From CAZMXI01 sp964570205 (GTDB lineage: Bacteria > Planctomycetota > Phycisphaerae > Tepidisphaerales > Tepidisphaeraceae): 17,891 bases of DNA. The position numbers and the translations under genes were made by a program. Below, in pieces: positions 6,604 through 13,516 of this stretch. The stretch lies in contig CAZMXI010000104.1 of assembly GCA_964570205.1 (NCBI GenBank), positions 1-17,891 of the forward strand, read 5' to 3'. A model generated the notes under the pieces. It made no database searches. It had not been told where the DNA came from and worked only from the letters and a program-made list of their open reading frames with translations. Positions within the stretch are counted from its first letter, which is position 1, and each line of letters begins with the position of its first letter.

Positions 6604-8898
6604 ATGTTGGCGGCTGCTCTGGTCAATCTCGGCTCTCGGTTAGCGCTGGCACTTGCCCTGGTGGCCGCAGCGTGCGCCGTCGGCGTCGCCGCTCGGCGGC
6701 GCGTGCAGTTCCCGGTCGGCAGTCGCGTTCTGGCGATCCTTGGGATGCTCCTGCTTGCCGCCGCAGCGGGGGGGATGACATGGCTGTGGTCGGACAAGAG
6801 GTCGGTCGTGGTCATGGTCGATCTCTCGCCGAGTACGCGCACAGCGCAGTATCGCGACGCGGCGTCGCTGCAGCGTCGTGTCCAGCAGTTGCTCGGCGGC
6901 GCCCCACATCGGGTTATTTACTTTGCGGCCGACAACCGCGATCAGGTTCCTGTGGGTGACCGGCTGCAGGATCTGCACGCAGAGCGGACGATCTTCAACC
7001 CACCCGATGCTGCCGCCGTCCTCCTGTTCAGCGATGCGCAGTTTGAACCGCCGGCGGCAGCTCCGCCGATGTTCATTGCCGTCGATCCGCTGCTTGAGGA
7101 ACCGGAGGATGCCGCCGTGCGACGACTGGAGGCGAACGACGGCCGGCTGATGGTTGGCGCATCCAACACAACCGGAAAGCCGCGTGAGTGTCTGTCGGAG
7201 CCGGCAGGCCTGCAGAAGGCAATCGCCCAGGGACAGTATGTTGTTGCGGCGACGATTCCCGCGGCAACGGGCGACATCGCTGTCCGCCTGAAGAGCGAAG
7301 ACGCTTGGCCGGAAAACGACCGGCTCGCGATTCGCTCCGCGCCACTCGCGCTGAGCGAACGATGGTGGATCGGCGTCAATCCAGCCAACGGCACGTGGCG
7401 GCGGCTGGATCCGTCCCAGTTGCCATTGGACGAGGTGGCGTACCTGGCCCCGGGCGTAATTGTCCTGGACAACGTCTCGGCCGCCGCGCTTTCCGAAACG
7501 CAGCAGGCAAGGTTGGAGCAATACGTGCGCGACCTGGGCGGGGCGTTGGTTATTGTGGGCGGCGATCGGGCATTCGCGGCGGGTGAGTATGCCGGCTCAC
7601 GTTTGGAGGCGATGTCGCCGCTGGCCAGCAATCCACCGATGCCGACGATGCACTGGATTCTGCTTGCTGACGCCAGCGGATCAATGGCCGCGCCTGAGGC
7701 CGCGACGACTCGGTGGGTGCTGGCACGCCAGTCGATATTGCGGTTGTTGCCGCACTTGCCGCCGGAAGATCCGGTGACGATCGGGAACTTTGCCGAGCGG
7801 GTGACGTGGTGGTCGCAAGGCCGCAGCGCACGCGACACGCGCGCCATGAAGCTCCCCCCCCAGCATATCGAACCGCAGGGGCCGACGAACCTGGAGCCGG
7901 CACTGCTCGGGATCATATCGAGCACTGAAGGCGACATGCCCAGCCAATTGCTCGTCATGACCGATGCTGAAACGGAGTTTGCCCAGGTGCCTGCCATCAA
8001 CGCGGGGTTGCGGACAAAGCGCATCGCGCTGAATGTTCTGTCCATCGGACGCGGCGGCGGCAAGGGGCTGGCCGCCCTGGAGTCGCTCGTTGCCGGCAGC
8101 GGCGGGACGATGGTGACCGAATCCAGCCCGGAGAAGTGGCCGGCCGCAATGCAGAAGCTGTTCCAGACCGTCTCGCCGAATCGGCTGGGCGAGACGCCGG
8201 TGATCTCTCGCTTTGCAGGTCCGCTTTCATCTCTGCCGGCGAGGGAACTGCGCATTTGGAACCATACATGGCTGAAGAAAGATGTACTCCTGCTGGCCGA
8301 CGGCGTGACCGCTGGCGTCTCTTGGCCCCTGGCCGCCCGCTGGCGGGTAGGAGCGGGCTCGGTGGGTGCGGTGGCCTTCTCCGCCAACGAGGGCGAAGCC
8401 CTGGCGATGGCCAATCTGGTGGCGCAGCCGCCGCGCGATCCGCGGTTTTCCGTAAGCTGGGATGCTGCCGACTCGCTCCGGGTCACAGTCGACGCCGTGG
8501 ATGGGGGTACACTCATCAACGCGGCGTCTATTCAGCTTGAACTGGTGGATGAGGAGCGTGCCGAAATGCTGACCATTCCGCAGGCCGGGCCCGGACTGTA
8601 CGAAGTGGAGCGTCCGGCGCCCCGAAAGCCGACCATCGCCACGGTTCGTCACCAGGGACGACTCCTGGACCGTCAGGCCATTGCCGGGCGGTATGAACCA
8701 GAGTTCAACCGCATTGGCAACGACCGTTATGCGATGGCGGAACTGGCTCGCGGCACCGGGGGTGCGGTCATTCCGCCCAATCAAACCGGATCCATCCGGT
8801 TCAATTGGCCGGCGCGGGAAGTGCCTCTGGCAAGCTGGTTGAGTATCGGAGGGGCGATGCTGATCGCCGCGGCGCTGGTACGCTGGCGCATCGGGTGA
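6604..8898 (+). CDS. Membrane-anchored VWA protein with a GATase1-like region
   Basis: The 764-residue product has two N-terminal transmembrane segments (about 1-25 and 38-62) and one at the extreme C-terminus (about 743-761). A first VWA-like strand carries DLSPST (D73), a DxSxS pattern. A stretch near 275-340, with VIVLDNVS and GGALVIVGGDRAF, resembles the GATase1-like region of large planctomycete membrane proteins; no catalytic Cys is visible there. A full VWA domain follows with a complete MIDAS: DASGS at 356-360, T428 in GPTNL and D454 in MTDAE, so divalent-metal-dependent protein binding is likely. The rest is beta-rich. Family relatives act at the envelope with unknown partners. The start is uncertain: ATG at 6604 begins directly at the hydrophobic helix, while an in-frame ATG at 6577 has a weak GGCGGA 9 bases upstream and would add nine residues. 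The gene is divergent from hslV. No MoxR or DUF58 partner is in the window. Confidence 0.82.
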   Translation: MLAAALVNLGSRLALALALVAAACAVGVAARRRVQFPVGSRVLAILGMLLLAAAAGGMTWLWSDKRSVVVMVDLSPSTRTAQYRDAASLQRRVQQLLGGAPHRVIYFAADNRDQVPVGDRLQDLHAERTIFNPPDAAAVLLFSDAQFEPPAAAPPMFIAVDPLLEEPEDAAVRRLEANDGRLMVGASNTTGKPRECLSEPAGLQKAIAQGQYVVAATIPAATGDIAVRLKSEDAWPENDRLAIRSAPLALSERWWIGVNPANGTWRRLDPSQLPLDEVAYLAPGVIVLDNVSAAALSETQQARLEQYVRDLGGALVIVGGDRAFAAGEYAGSRLEAMSPLASNPPMPTMHWILLADASGSMAAPEAATTRWVLARQSILRLLPHLPPEDPVTIGNFAERVTWWSQGRSARDTRAMKLPPQHIEPQGPTNLEPALLGIISSTEGDMPSQLLVMTDAETEFAQVPAINAGLRTKRIALNVLSIGRGGGKGLAALESLVAGSGGTMVTESSPEKWPAAMQKLFQTVSPNRLGETPVISRFAGPLSSLPARELRIWNHTWLKKDVLLLADGVTAGVSWPLAARWRVGAGSVGAVAFSANEGEALAMANLVAQPPRDPRFSVSWDAADSLRVTVDAVDGGTLINAASIQLELVDEERAEMLTIPQAGPGLYEVERPAPRKPTIATVRHQGRLLDRQAIAGRYEPEFNRIGNDRYAMAELARGTGGAVIPPNQTGSIRFNWPAREVPLASWLSIGGAMLIAAALVRWRIG

Positions 8899-8961
8899 TC
8901 CTTCGCGGAATTGCCTTGGGCGGCCCGCTTTACGTCGGGTAGACTGCTCATGGCTGGCATC

Positions 8962-8968
8962 AGGAGGT
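8962..8968 (+). promoter_or_regulatory. Shine-Dalgarno site that sets the CAP-protein start
   Basis: AGGAGGT, a near-perfect site, lies 5 bases before the ATG at 8974. This favours 8974 over the in-frame TTG at 8911 and ATG at 8950, and places the signal peptide at the true N-terminus. Confidence 0.8.
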
Positions 8969-8973
8969 CACCG

Positions 8974-11079
8974 ATGGGCAGATCATCGAAACGGCCAATC
9001 GCGCTGTGCGCCATAGTGGCGGCTTCGCTTTGTTCCGGGGTATGGGCGGGCAATCCGAGCGACGAAGAGCAGTACTTACTGGAATTGCTTAACCGCATGC
9101 GCATGCGCCCCGCATGGGAACTGGGCATCATGACGAACATCGATGACGGCGATGTTCCCGAGTGGATGGAGCCGTGGTCGGATCATGCCGGGATCGACGC
9201 GGCACTGCGGTATTTTGTGGTCGATGCGCCGTTGCTTCAGAGCCAGTGGAGCACGCTGTCGCCAGCTCCGCCGCTGGCATGGAACAGCAGCCTTCACGAT
9301 GCGGCCGCAGGGCACAATGGGTGGATGATCCAGAAGCAGCTCCAATGTCATCAGGTTCCCGGTGAGCCCGACTTGGTGCAGCGTGTCGTCGGTGCGGGCT
9401 ATGTGGACTGGAACGGGCTGGCCGAGAACATCTACTGCTACGCCGAGGATGTGGATTACGCCCATGCGGGCTTCGCGATCGACTGGGGTTCCCAGCCCGG
9501 CGGCATTCAGGATCCACCGGGTCACCGTGAGAACATCATGGCGGCCGATCTGCGCGAGGTGGGGATCGCCATCGCCCGCGAAGACGACCCGCAGACACAG
9601 TTTGGCCCGCTGGTGATCACGCAGGATTTCGGCCGGAGGTCCGGCGATGCATCAGTCACCGGCGTCATTTTCGACGATCAGGTCAAACGAGACTATTTCT
9701 ACACACCCGGCGAGGGCGTCGGTGATGTGAAGGTCGAGGTGATGAAGGTCGGATCGTCCAAGGTGATCGCCACAGCGCTGACGACTGCCAGCGGAGGGTA
9801 CGCCATCGAGCTTGTGCCTGGGGCCTATACAGTGCGTTTCAGCGGTGGCGTGGTTGGGTACGCCACGCGCACCGTGACCATCGCCGACAGCAACGTCAAA
9901 CTGGACAATGTCGCCATCTGGCGCGGCGCCGGCGCTGATGGCGGCTGGAGCACGGCTGCCAACTGGTTTAATGGCGTGCCCATGACGGCCGCATACTTCG
10001 GGCACACGGCAGGAGGTCGAACCGTGGTCCTGTCGGATTCGGTGATTGGCGCGATTTGCCTCGACAGCGACGAGAGTTACGATCTGGCCGGAGGTCTCCG
10101 TCTGGAGGAGCGCAATTGCGCCAGCCGCATCGATGCATGGCGAGGCAGCCACTCGATCCAGGGGCATCTGACGATCAGGGGACTCCGAATCGACATCACG
10201 GCTGGCGCTGCTCTGACGCTGTCCGGCACACTTGATGCCCCCGGTGAGACGGTGCGGCGCTCCGGTGGCGGCGTTCTGAACCTGGACTTGACGCTTGAGT
10301 CGATCAACATGGGCGGGCCGACCTGCTTCGTGTTCGAAGGCGGCGCCAGCAATATCCTCCGGTTGCGGTCTGCGGGTGGCCTGCCGAACCATGTGAATCT
10401 GACCGTGCGGAACAGCGGCACGCAGGTCAGCATCCTCTCGGCCCACCGCGGTGATCTGTCGATTGAGGGCGGCGTTGTCTCATTCCTTCCCGGGCAGGCA
10501 GGATTTATGCACGGGAATCTGAACATCACCGGGGGTGTGTTGGATGCGGCGGATGCGATGCTGGCGCTGACCTCAACAGCGGCTTCGGATGTCTATCTGG
10601 ACACTGTCAAAAGATGGATTACGCTCGCGTCTAACGGGCAACTTGGCGTTCTCAGCAGCCTTGACCGCCCGCAGCATCGCCTTGTGGCCGCGCTGAATGA
10701 TAATGGTGAGGGTCTGCCTGTTGTGCCTGCCCTCGACGGCGAAAGCCTCCCAGTCGAAACCGTCCTTGTGCGATACACGTATCTCGCGGACACCAATTTC
10801 GACGGCCGGGTGAATACGGGCGACTTTGCCATGCTGAGCAAGGGCTATGTCGCCTACCAGCTCAACAAGTTCGATCCGGCCTTTGCGCCCTTGTTCACCA
10901 CCGGCGACTATAACGAAGACGGCAGAGTTGACACGGGCGACTTCAAGCTGCTTTCGATGGCCTATGTGCAGCACATGCTCGACAACATGGATGCCGCGCC
11001 CGCTGCGGTTCCTGAACCGGCACTGGTGCTGCCTGTTATGGCGGCGGCTGGCCTGGCGCTCAGACGCCGTCGCAGTTAA
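8974..11079 (+). CDS. Exported CAP-domain protein with EF-hand pair and PEP-CTERM tail
   Basis: The 701-residue protein begins with a signal peptide (MGRSSKRP, hydrophobic core, cleavage near VWA at 25). Residues about 30-225 are a CAP (SCP/PR1) domain with the cavity residues H126, E151 (LAENI), H184 (GHRENIM) and E195 (EVGIA). Next is a Cna-B or SdrD-like beta module (about 227-310) with a DYFYTPGEGV segment, then a beta-rich stretch with an NW motif typical of PEP-CTERM surface proteins. Two EF-hand or dockerin-like loops follow (606-617 and 645-656), and then VPEPA (679-683), a hydrophobic helix and RRRRS at the end, a PEP-CTERM sorting signal read by an exosortase. The product is therefore probably exported and attached or released at the cell surface. 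CAP function in bacteria is mostly unknown. The gene stands alone after the VWA gene (75-base gap), and its TAA overlaps the stop of the convergent phosphoesterase. Confidence 0.9.
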   Translation: MGRSSKRPIALCAIVAASLCSGVWAGNPSDEEQYLLELLNRMRMRPAWELGIMTNIDDGDVPEWMEPWSDHAGIDAALRYFVVDAPLLQSQWSTLSPAPPLAWNSSLHDAAAGHNGWMIQKQLQCHQVPGEPDLVQRVVGAGYVDWNGLAENIYCYAEDVDYAHAGFAIDWGSQPGGIQDPPGHRENIMAADLREVGIAIAREDDPQTQFGPLVITQDFGRRSGDASVTGVIFDDQVKRDYFYTPGEGVGDVKVEVMKVGSSKVIATALTTASGGYAIELVPGAYTVRFSGGVVGYATRTVTIADSNVKLDNVAIWRGAGADGGWSTAANWFNGVPMTAAYFGHTAGGRTVVLSDSVIGAICLDSDESYDLAGGLRLEERNCASRIDAWRGSHSIQGHLTIRGLRIDITAGAALTLSGTLDAPGETVRRSGGGVLNLDLTLESINMGGPTCFVFEGGASNILRLRSAGGLPNHVNLTVRNSGTQVSILSAHRGDLSIEGGVVSFLPGQAGFMHGNLNITGGVLDAADAMLALTSTAASDVYLDTVKRWITLASNGQLGVLSSLDRPQHRLVAALNDNGEGLPVVPALDGESLPVETVLVRYTYLADTNFDGRVNTGDFAMLSKGYVAYQLNKFDPAFAPLFTTGDYNEDGRVDTGDFKLLSMAYVQHMLDNMDAAPAAVPEPALVLPVMAAAGLALRRRRS
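10789..10941 (+). repeat. Paired dockerin-like EF-hand repeats within the CAP gene
   Basis: Two copies of a loop of the form D-x-N-x-D-G-R-V-x-T-G-D, each followed by F and a short helix with LS and a Y, begin at 10789 (residue 606) and 10906 (residue 645). Asp/Asn at positions 1, 3, 5 and 12 fit calcium binding. The pair resembles a type I dockerin, but planctomycete PEP-CTERM proteins often carry it without any cellulosome, so a structural Ca-binding role is as likely. Confidence 0.75.
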
Positions 11080-12335
11080 GCCGGCTGGCGGTGCAGGACA
11101 ATGTGGACGATCTCGGCCGGAGCGTTGATCCTCAGGGGGAACCAGTTTCCAACGCCATTCGACACCACGAGAGCTGATTCGCCCTTGCGATAGAGCCCTG
11201 ACCAATAGCGGTACATGGCCGGCCCCGGACCCAAATCCTCGGTTGCCATGAGCTGTCCGCCATGGGTATGCCCGGCCAGCGTCAGGGGAATCCCCGCGGC
11301 GGCGGCGTCATCGAAGGCATGGGGATGATGCGCCAGCAGGATGGGAAATGCCCGTTTGTCCAGCCTCGCCAGGGTTGCCGGGAGATTCACATCGAGCGTC
11401 GGGCTGCGGCTTTGCGATGTACCCCAACTGACACCCAGCACCTGCACCGAGTGGCCGCGAACAACGAGAGTCCGCGATTCGTTCAGCAGCAGGGGAAGCC
11501 CCGCCGATAGCACGGCCTGCTCGAAACGCTCCCGGCCTTCAAACAGGTCATGGTTTCCTTCTACCATGAATAGGCCGCATCGCGATTCCAGACGTTTCAC
11601 GGCGTCGAGCGCCATGGGAAGGTCGGCCAGCTCGTGATCGATGAGATCGCCGGTCATCAGGACCAGGTCGGGCTTGAGGTCGTTGGTGGCGTCAGTGATC
11701 TGCCTCAGCCGCCGGGCATCGGTGAACTTGCCGACGTGATGATCGGTGACGTGGGCGATGCTCAGGCCATCCAGCGCATCGGGCAGGTCGGACAGGGCGA
11801 TATCGAAGCGCCTGAGTCGAAGGTCGGAAAGCTGCTTCCACGAGATGCCAACGGATCCCATCGCGAGAACGGGCGGGATGGCGGCCGCGGTCGCCAGGAA
11901 CCGGCGGCGCGTGGAAACCGTGGTTGCTGGAGCGGGTTCCAGTTCCTGCGGTTTCAGTGGGCGGGACGGGGCAACCGACCGCCAGAGCCGCCCGACCAGC
12001 GCGATCGCTCCATTCAGAAGCTCCAGCCCAACCGTGCCGGCAAGAGTCAGCGGCAGGACGAAGCCGTGCCAGATGTACAGCAGCATGACCATCACGATGG
12101 GCATATCGCGAGTGAGCGTGGAGCCAGGATACCGGGCAGCCACGAACCAGGCATAGCCGCCGAACTGAACCAGCATGAAAGCAGCCACGAGGACGCGCCA
12201 TAGCGTCTTGCGCGGCATCGCCCGTAGACGGCGATGAGCCCACGCCCACCAAATGAGATCCAGCAGCGGCAACGACAAGAGGATTGCGAGGAACAGCATC
12301 GCAGAGAGTCTAGGATGCGTATCGACGCCGGACAC
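11076..12335 (-). CDS. Membrane-bound metallophosphoesterase (YkuE/YaeI-like)
   Basis: From the GTG at 12335 the product is 419 residues. About four hydrophobic segments cover residues 12-120, followed by a cytoplasmic-like linker, a Tat-like STRRRFLATAAA segment (about 140-150) with a hydrophobic helix, and then a calcineurin-like phosphoesterase domain: DHH at 198-200 (first metal motif), TGDLID, GNHD at 260-263, AHHPH and GHTHGGQ at 355-361. All metal ligands appear present. Relatives hydrolyse phosphodiester or phosphomonoester bonds; the natural substrate is unknown, with lipid or lipid A-type head groups a possibility for membrane members. Start choice: AGGAG (12341-12345) lies 5 bases before GTG 12335; ATG 12299 is the alternative and begins at the first helix. 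A longer GTG start at 12422 would run through the hairpin at 12360-12389. The stop overlaps the convergent CAP-gene stop. Confidence 0.85.
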   Translation of the reverse strand: MSGVDTHPRLSAMLFLAILLSLPLLDLIWWAWAHRRLRAMPRKTLWRVLVAAFMLVQFGGYAWFVAARYPGSTLTRDMPIVMVMLLYIWHGFVLPLTLAGTVGLELLNGAIALVGRLWRSVAPSRPLKPQELEPAPATTVSTRRRFLATAAAIPPVLAMGSVGISWKQLSDLRLRRFDIALSDLPDALDGLSIAHVTDHHVGKFTDARRLRQITDATNDLKPDLVLMTGDLIDHELADLPMALDAVKRLESRCGLFMVEGNHDLFEGRERFEQAVLSAGLPLLLNESRTLVVRGHSVQVLGVSWGTSQSRSPTLDVNLPATLARLDKRAFPILLAHHPHAFDDAAAAGIPLTLAGHTHGGQLMATEDLGPGPAMYRYWSGLYRKGESALVVSNGVGNWFPLRINAPAEIVHIVLHRQPA

Positions 12336-12340
12336 AAGGA

Positions 12341-12345
12341 CTCCT
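12341..12345 (-). promoter_or_regulatory. Shine-Dalgarno site that sets the phosphoesterase start
   Basis: AGGAG on the minus strand lies 5 bases before the in-frame GTG at 12335. The later ATG at 12299 has no such site. Confidence 0.55.
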
Positions 12346-12359
12346 GTGAATTGGGCAGC

Positions 12360-12389
12360 AAAGCCCAGGGAGAACGCTCCCTGGGCTTT
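12360..12389 (-). terminator. Strong hairpin after the DUF1080 gene, probable terminator
   Basis: A perfect 13-base-pair stem (AAAGCCCAGGGAG paired with its complement) closes a 4-base loop. It lies 41 bases beyond the DUF1080 stop, between that gene and the phosphoesterase Shine-Dalgarno site. The stem ends in TTT on either strand but no longer U-tract follows, so termination may be partial and the hairpin might also act as a 3'-end stabiliser or attenuator. Confidence 0.65.
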
Positions 12390-12430
12390 GCGGAATGTAC
12401 CGTAAACGCGGGATTTACGCACGCGGCCGA

Positions 12431-13192
12431 TTACTTCTTGGCTTCGTCAAGGATCTTGATGCGAATGTCCTTGTACTCCACCCACATCGGCGGGCCGGCG
12501 TGGATCTGGAGGGCGAGAAGGCCGGACTTCGGCGCGTTCTTCACATCCTTATCGATCAGATCGATCGTCTGGTATCCGTTCAGGAACTGCTGAATGTGGT
12601 TGCCTTTACAGATGATGACGTAGTCGTTCCAGCCGGACTTGTTGTAGGTCTTGCCAAGTTCCTTCTGGTCGCCGAGGGCGCCCTTCTGGGCTTCTTTCTT
12701 GCCATCTTCGCCGATGACCATCTTGTCACCAACGTCAACAAGCCAGCCTCGCCCGGATTCGTGGTAGAGAAAACCAACTTTCCCAGGAGTATCTTCAACC
12801 TCGGCCTGGTACCCCTTGACGACCCACTTGTTCTCTGTGCGTTCCGACAGGTGCGTCGAGCGGTATTGCACACCGGCATTGCCTTTTTCGATACGGAAGC
12901 TCAGGCGCAGCTCGAAATCCTCGAACTTGACGGGCTTGCCCTGATCGCCGACGTAAAGCAGGAAGGTGTTGCCCTTGGTCTGCTTCTCGGGGGTGGTCTC
13001 GCCGCGGATGGCGCCATCTTTGACGGACCAGAGGCGCATGTCGCCATCCCAGCCGGTCAGGTCTTTGCCGTTTGACAGCTTGACCATATCGGCCGGCTCA
13101 GGCGGGGCGGTCTTCTTGAGTTCCTGTGCAGAAACCGATGTGCCAACCGCCAACACGAGAGACAAGGCGAGAAACCGTACAGTTCGAAACAT
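12431..13192 (-). CDS. Exported DUF1080 protein (3-keto-disaccharide hydrolase family)
   Basis: The 253-residue product has a signal peptide ending near SVSA at residue 22, then one DUF1080 domain (about 35-250), a LamG/concanavalin-like beta sandwich. Family landmarks are LSNGKDLTGW near the start, FEDFELRLSFRIEKGNAGVQYRS in the first half, YQAEVEDT, the SGWNDYVIICKGNHIQQFLNG segment and GLLALQIHAGPPMWVEYKDI at the end. Some members hydrolyse 3-keto glycosides, and planctomycetes encode very many; the substrate of this one is unknown. The ATG at 13192 is well supported, with GGAG 8 bases upstream; the frame runs upstream to 13348 but lacks any signal-peptide logic there. A perfect TATAAT on the minus strand at 13243-13238 is a likely promoter element. 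The phosphoesterase follows on the same strand after a hairpin, so co-transcription is doubtful. Confidence 0.92.
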   Translation of the reverse strand: MFRTVRFLALSLVLAVGTSVSAQELKKTAPPEPADMVKLSNGKDLTGWDGDMRLWSVKDGAIRGETTPEKQTKGNTFLLYVGDQGKPVKFEDFELRLSFRIEKGNAGVQYRSTHLSERTENKWVVKGYQAEVEDTPGKVGFLYHESGRGWLVDVGDKMVIGEDGKKEAQKGALGDQKELGKTYNKSGWNDYVIICKGNHIQQFLNGYQTIDLIDKDVKNAPKSGLLALQIHAGPPMWVEYKDIRIKILDEAKK

Positions 13193-13237
13193 GGAAGTAT
13201 CTCCAAATGACCCCAATACGGGACTATTCTGCTGTGG

Positions 13238-13243
13238 ATTATA
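13238..13243 (-). promoter_or_regulatory. Probable -10 box of the DUF1080 gene
   Basis: A perfect TATAAT on the minus strand lies 45 bases before the ATG at 13192. At 17-base spacing the -35 is only a weak match (TCAACG). Confidence 0.5.
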
Positions 13244-13447
13244 CCGACTGGAACAGATCGCGTTGAGCAGACTTGCTGTTTGCTTGGCGCGGACATTGCC
13301 AACTGTGCCAATCGGGCAAAGTGGGAGATCCTTGCCGCTTGGCCGCAACCTGTGGTCCTTTCGGGTGCGCTTTGATGCAGTTTTCAGTTGTATTGCCCAG
13401 TTCTGCCGCTACGATGGGCGAATACGGCGGCCGGGCGATGGAAACCG

Positions 13448-13456
13448 TGGTATACT
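13448..13456 (+). promoter_or_regulatory. Possible extended -10 promoter of the CotH gene
   Basis: TGGTATACT fits an extended -10 (TGn followed by TATACT, 5 of 6). It would give a 5' leader of about 55 bases. No -35 is evident, as is common for extended -10 sites. A small dyad follows at 13463-13479 and might be an operator. Confidence 0.35.
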
Positions 13457-13503
13457 CGACGAGTTAAGCGGCCGTTAACAGGTTGACAATTCATGGGGCG
13501 GGT

Positions 13504-13509
13504 GGAGGT
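13504..13509 (+). promoter_or_regulatory. Shine-Dalgarno site that sets the CotH-protein start
   Basis: GGAGGT lies 7 bases before the ATG at 13517. The in-frame ATG at 13493 has no comparable site. Confidence 0.7.
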
Positions 13510-13516
13510 TGCGCGC

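Larger units (their letters stand above)
13193..13516. other. Divergent intergenic region between DUF1080 and the CotH gene
   Basis: This 324-base stretch is the only long gap without a gene. It holds a TATAAT facing DUF1080 and an extended -10-like site facing the CotH gene, plus an imperfect dyad (GTTAA and TTAAC arms at 13463-13467 and 13475-13479). Short open frames here lack start signals or recognisable sequence. I see no RNA gene or terminator. Confidence 0.6.

Noticed and set aside
6942..8519. Minus-strand open frame of 525 codons opposite the VWA gene
   Set aside because: Ser/Arg/Pro/Ala-rich shadow sequence; the plus strand carries a complete VWA MIDAS.
8911..8973. N-terminal extension of the CAP protein to a TTG at 8911 or ATG at 8950
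   Set aside because: AGGAGGT and a clean signal peptide support ATG 8974.
12336..12422. N-terminal extension of the phosphoesterase to a GTG at 12422
   Set aside because: It would translate through the 13-base-pair hairpin and has no ribosome site; GTG 12335 has AGGAG at good spacing.
13483..13488. TTGACA as a -35 upstream of the CotH gene
   Set aside because: A matching -10 would fall over the ribosome site, and no such sequence is present there.
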